The notes under the pieces are model-generated. The model ran no database searches. It saw nothing but the letters and a program-made list of their open reading frames with translations, and was not told where the DNA came from. The translations under genes and the position numbers were made by a program. This document shows, one piece after another, positions 63,891 through 64,000 of a stretch of DNA of 64,000 nucleotides. The number at the start of each line of letters is the position of its first letter. Position 1 is the stretch's first letter. This DNA is from UBA11524 sp964383815. Its GTDB lineage: Bacteria > Bacillota > Clostridia > Christensenellales > Aristaeellaceae. Where the stretch lies: contig CAYLIC010000005.1 in assembly GCA_964383815.1 (NCBI GenBank), positions 7,419 to 71,418 of the forward strand. The letters are read 5' to 3'.

Positions 63891-63907
63891 CACTTCCTGT
63901 TTGTCAA
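63879..63907 (-). promoter_or_regulatory. Promoter of the alpha-glucoside operon
   Basis: TTGACA (63902-63907), 17-nt spacer, TATACT (63879-63884). The leader of about 160 nt holds operator-like sites but no recognised riboswitch. Confidence 0.88.
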
Positions 63908-63966
63908 GTGTTTTTTTCATGAATTTTTTCAGTATCATGTCTATTCGCATTCTTTGCCGTATATGC

Positions 63967-63998
63967 AAAAAGCGGTCAGGCCGTTAAGGTCTGACCGC
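63967..63998 (-). terminator. Terminator of a gene beyond the window edge
   Basis: GCGGTCAG/CTGACCGC stem followed on the minus strand by five Ts, so a minus-strand gene ends just past base 64000. Confidence 0.82.
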
Positions 63999-64000
63999 AG

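Overview
The window is GC-rich chromosomal DNA (about 60% GC by eye) from a low-redundancy Firmicute, most likely an anaerobic gut or rumen Clostridia member. Evidence: a Trp T-box, SigA-type promoters with 17-nt spacers, strong GGAGG ribosome sites, an rpmH-rnpA-yidD-yidC-jag cluster, a dgt-dnaG-rpoD-trmK-nif3 cluster, DUF4317, a flavodiiron protein, a SPOCS/LysM (spore-type) protein and plant-polysaccharide genes (GH10, GH31, GH65, beta-helix hydrolase). The genus cannot be fixed from sequence alone. One 100-N scaffold gap lies at 33411-33510.

Layout. 1-2.9 kb: end of an aldo/keto reductase, an OB-fold protein, a secreted-looking amidohydrolase, then a graveyard of gene fragments (amidohydrolase_2, HsdM, HsdR-like). 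2.9-6.8 kb: sbcDC. 6.9-7.1 kb: tRNA-Thr and tRNA-Pro. 7.2-8.5 kb: a cytoplasmic GH10 enzyme. 9-11.9 kb: jag, yidC, yidD, rnpA, rpmH. 12-13.4 kb: trpS behind a T-box. 13.4-19.2 kb (plus strand): phosphatase, ACT plus DUF711 pair, obgE, yhbY, DUF4317. 19.4-26.9 kb (minus): macromolecular-synthesis cluster ending in a flavodiiron protein. 26.9-27.9 kb: broken metallopeptidase. 28-32.6 kb: XRE/cupin regulator plus potABCD polyamine importer with a palindromic operator. 32.7-34.9 kb: solitary DUF262/HNH (GmrSD-like) defence-type gene interrupted by the false gap. 35.1-38.5 kb: secreted BspA-like LRR protein. 38.6-39.9 kb: glutamate dehydrogenase. 40.2-44.6 kb: LacI regulator and a sugar ABC importer. 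44.8-51.4 kb: a family-5 binding protein, lytic transglycosylase, coaE, TPM and LemA proteins, TelA and XpaC. 51.5-53.1 kb: SPOCS/LysM protein. 53.3-53.5 kb: broken TnpV. 53.5-63.7 kb: one long operon for import and phosphorolytic breakdown of an alpha-glucoside.

How the parts work together. The last operon looks like a complete pathway: a secreted beta-helix hydrolase outside, a binding protein and two LplB/LplC-type permeases for import, GH31 and GH65 enzymes in the cytoplasm releasing glucose and beta-glucose 1-phosphate, and beta-phosphoglucomutase feeding glycolysis. Both sugar importers lack an ATPase gene, so a shared MsmK-type ATPase elsewhere is expected.

The most unusual non-coding signal is a modular family of palindromic repeats scattered in at least six intergenic spacers. 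Other points are the spurious gap, the four binding proteins without a recognisable lipobox, and two sets of candidate operators.
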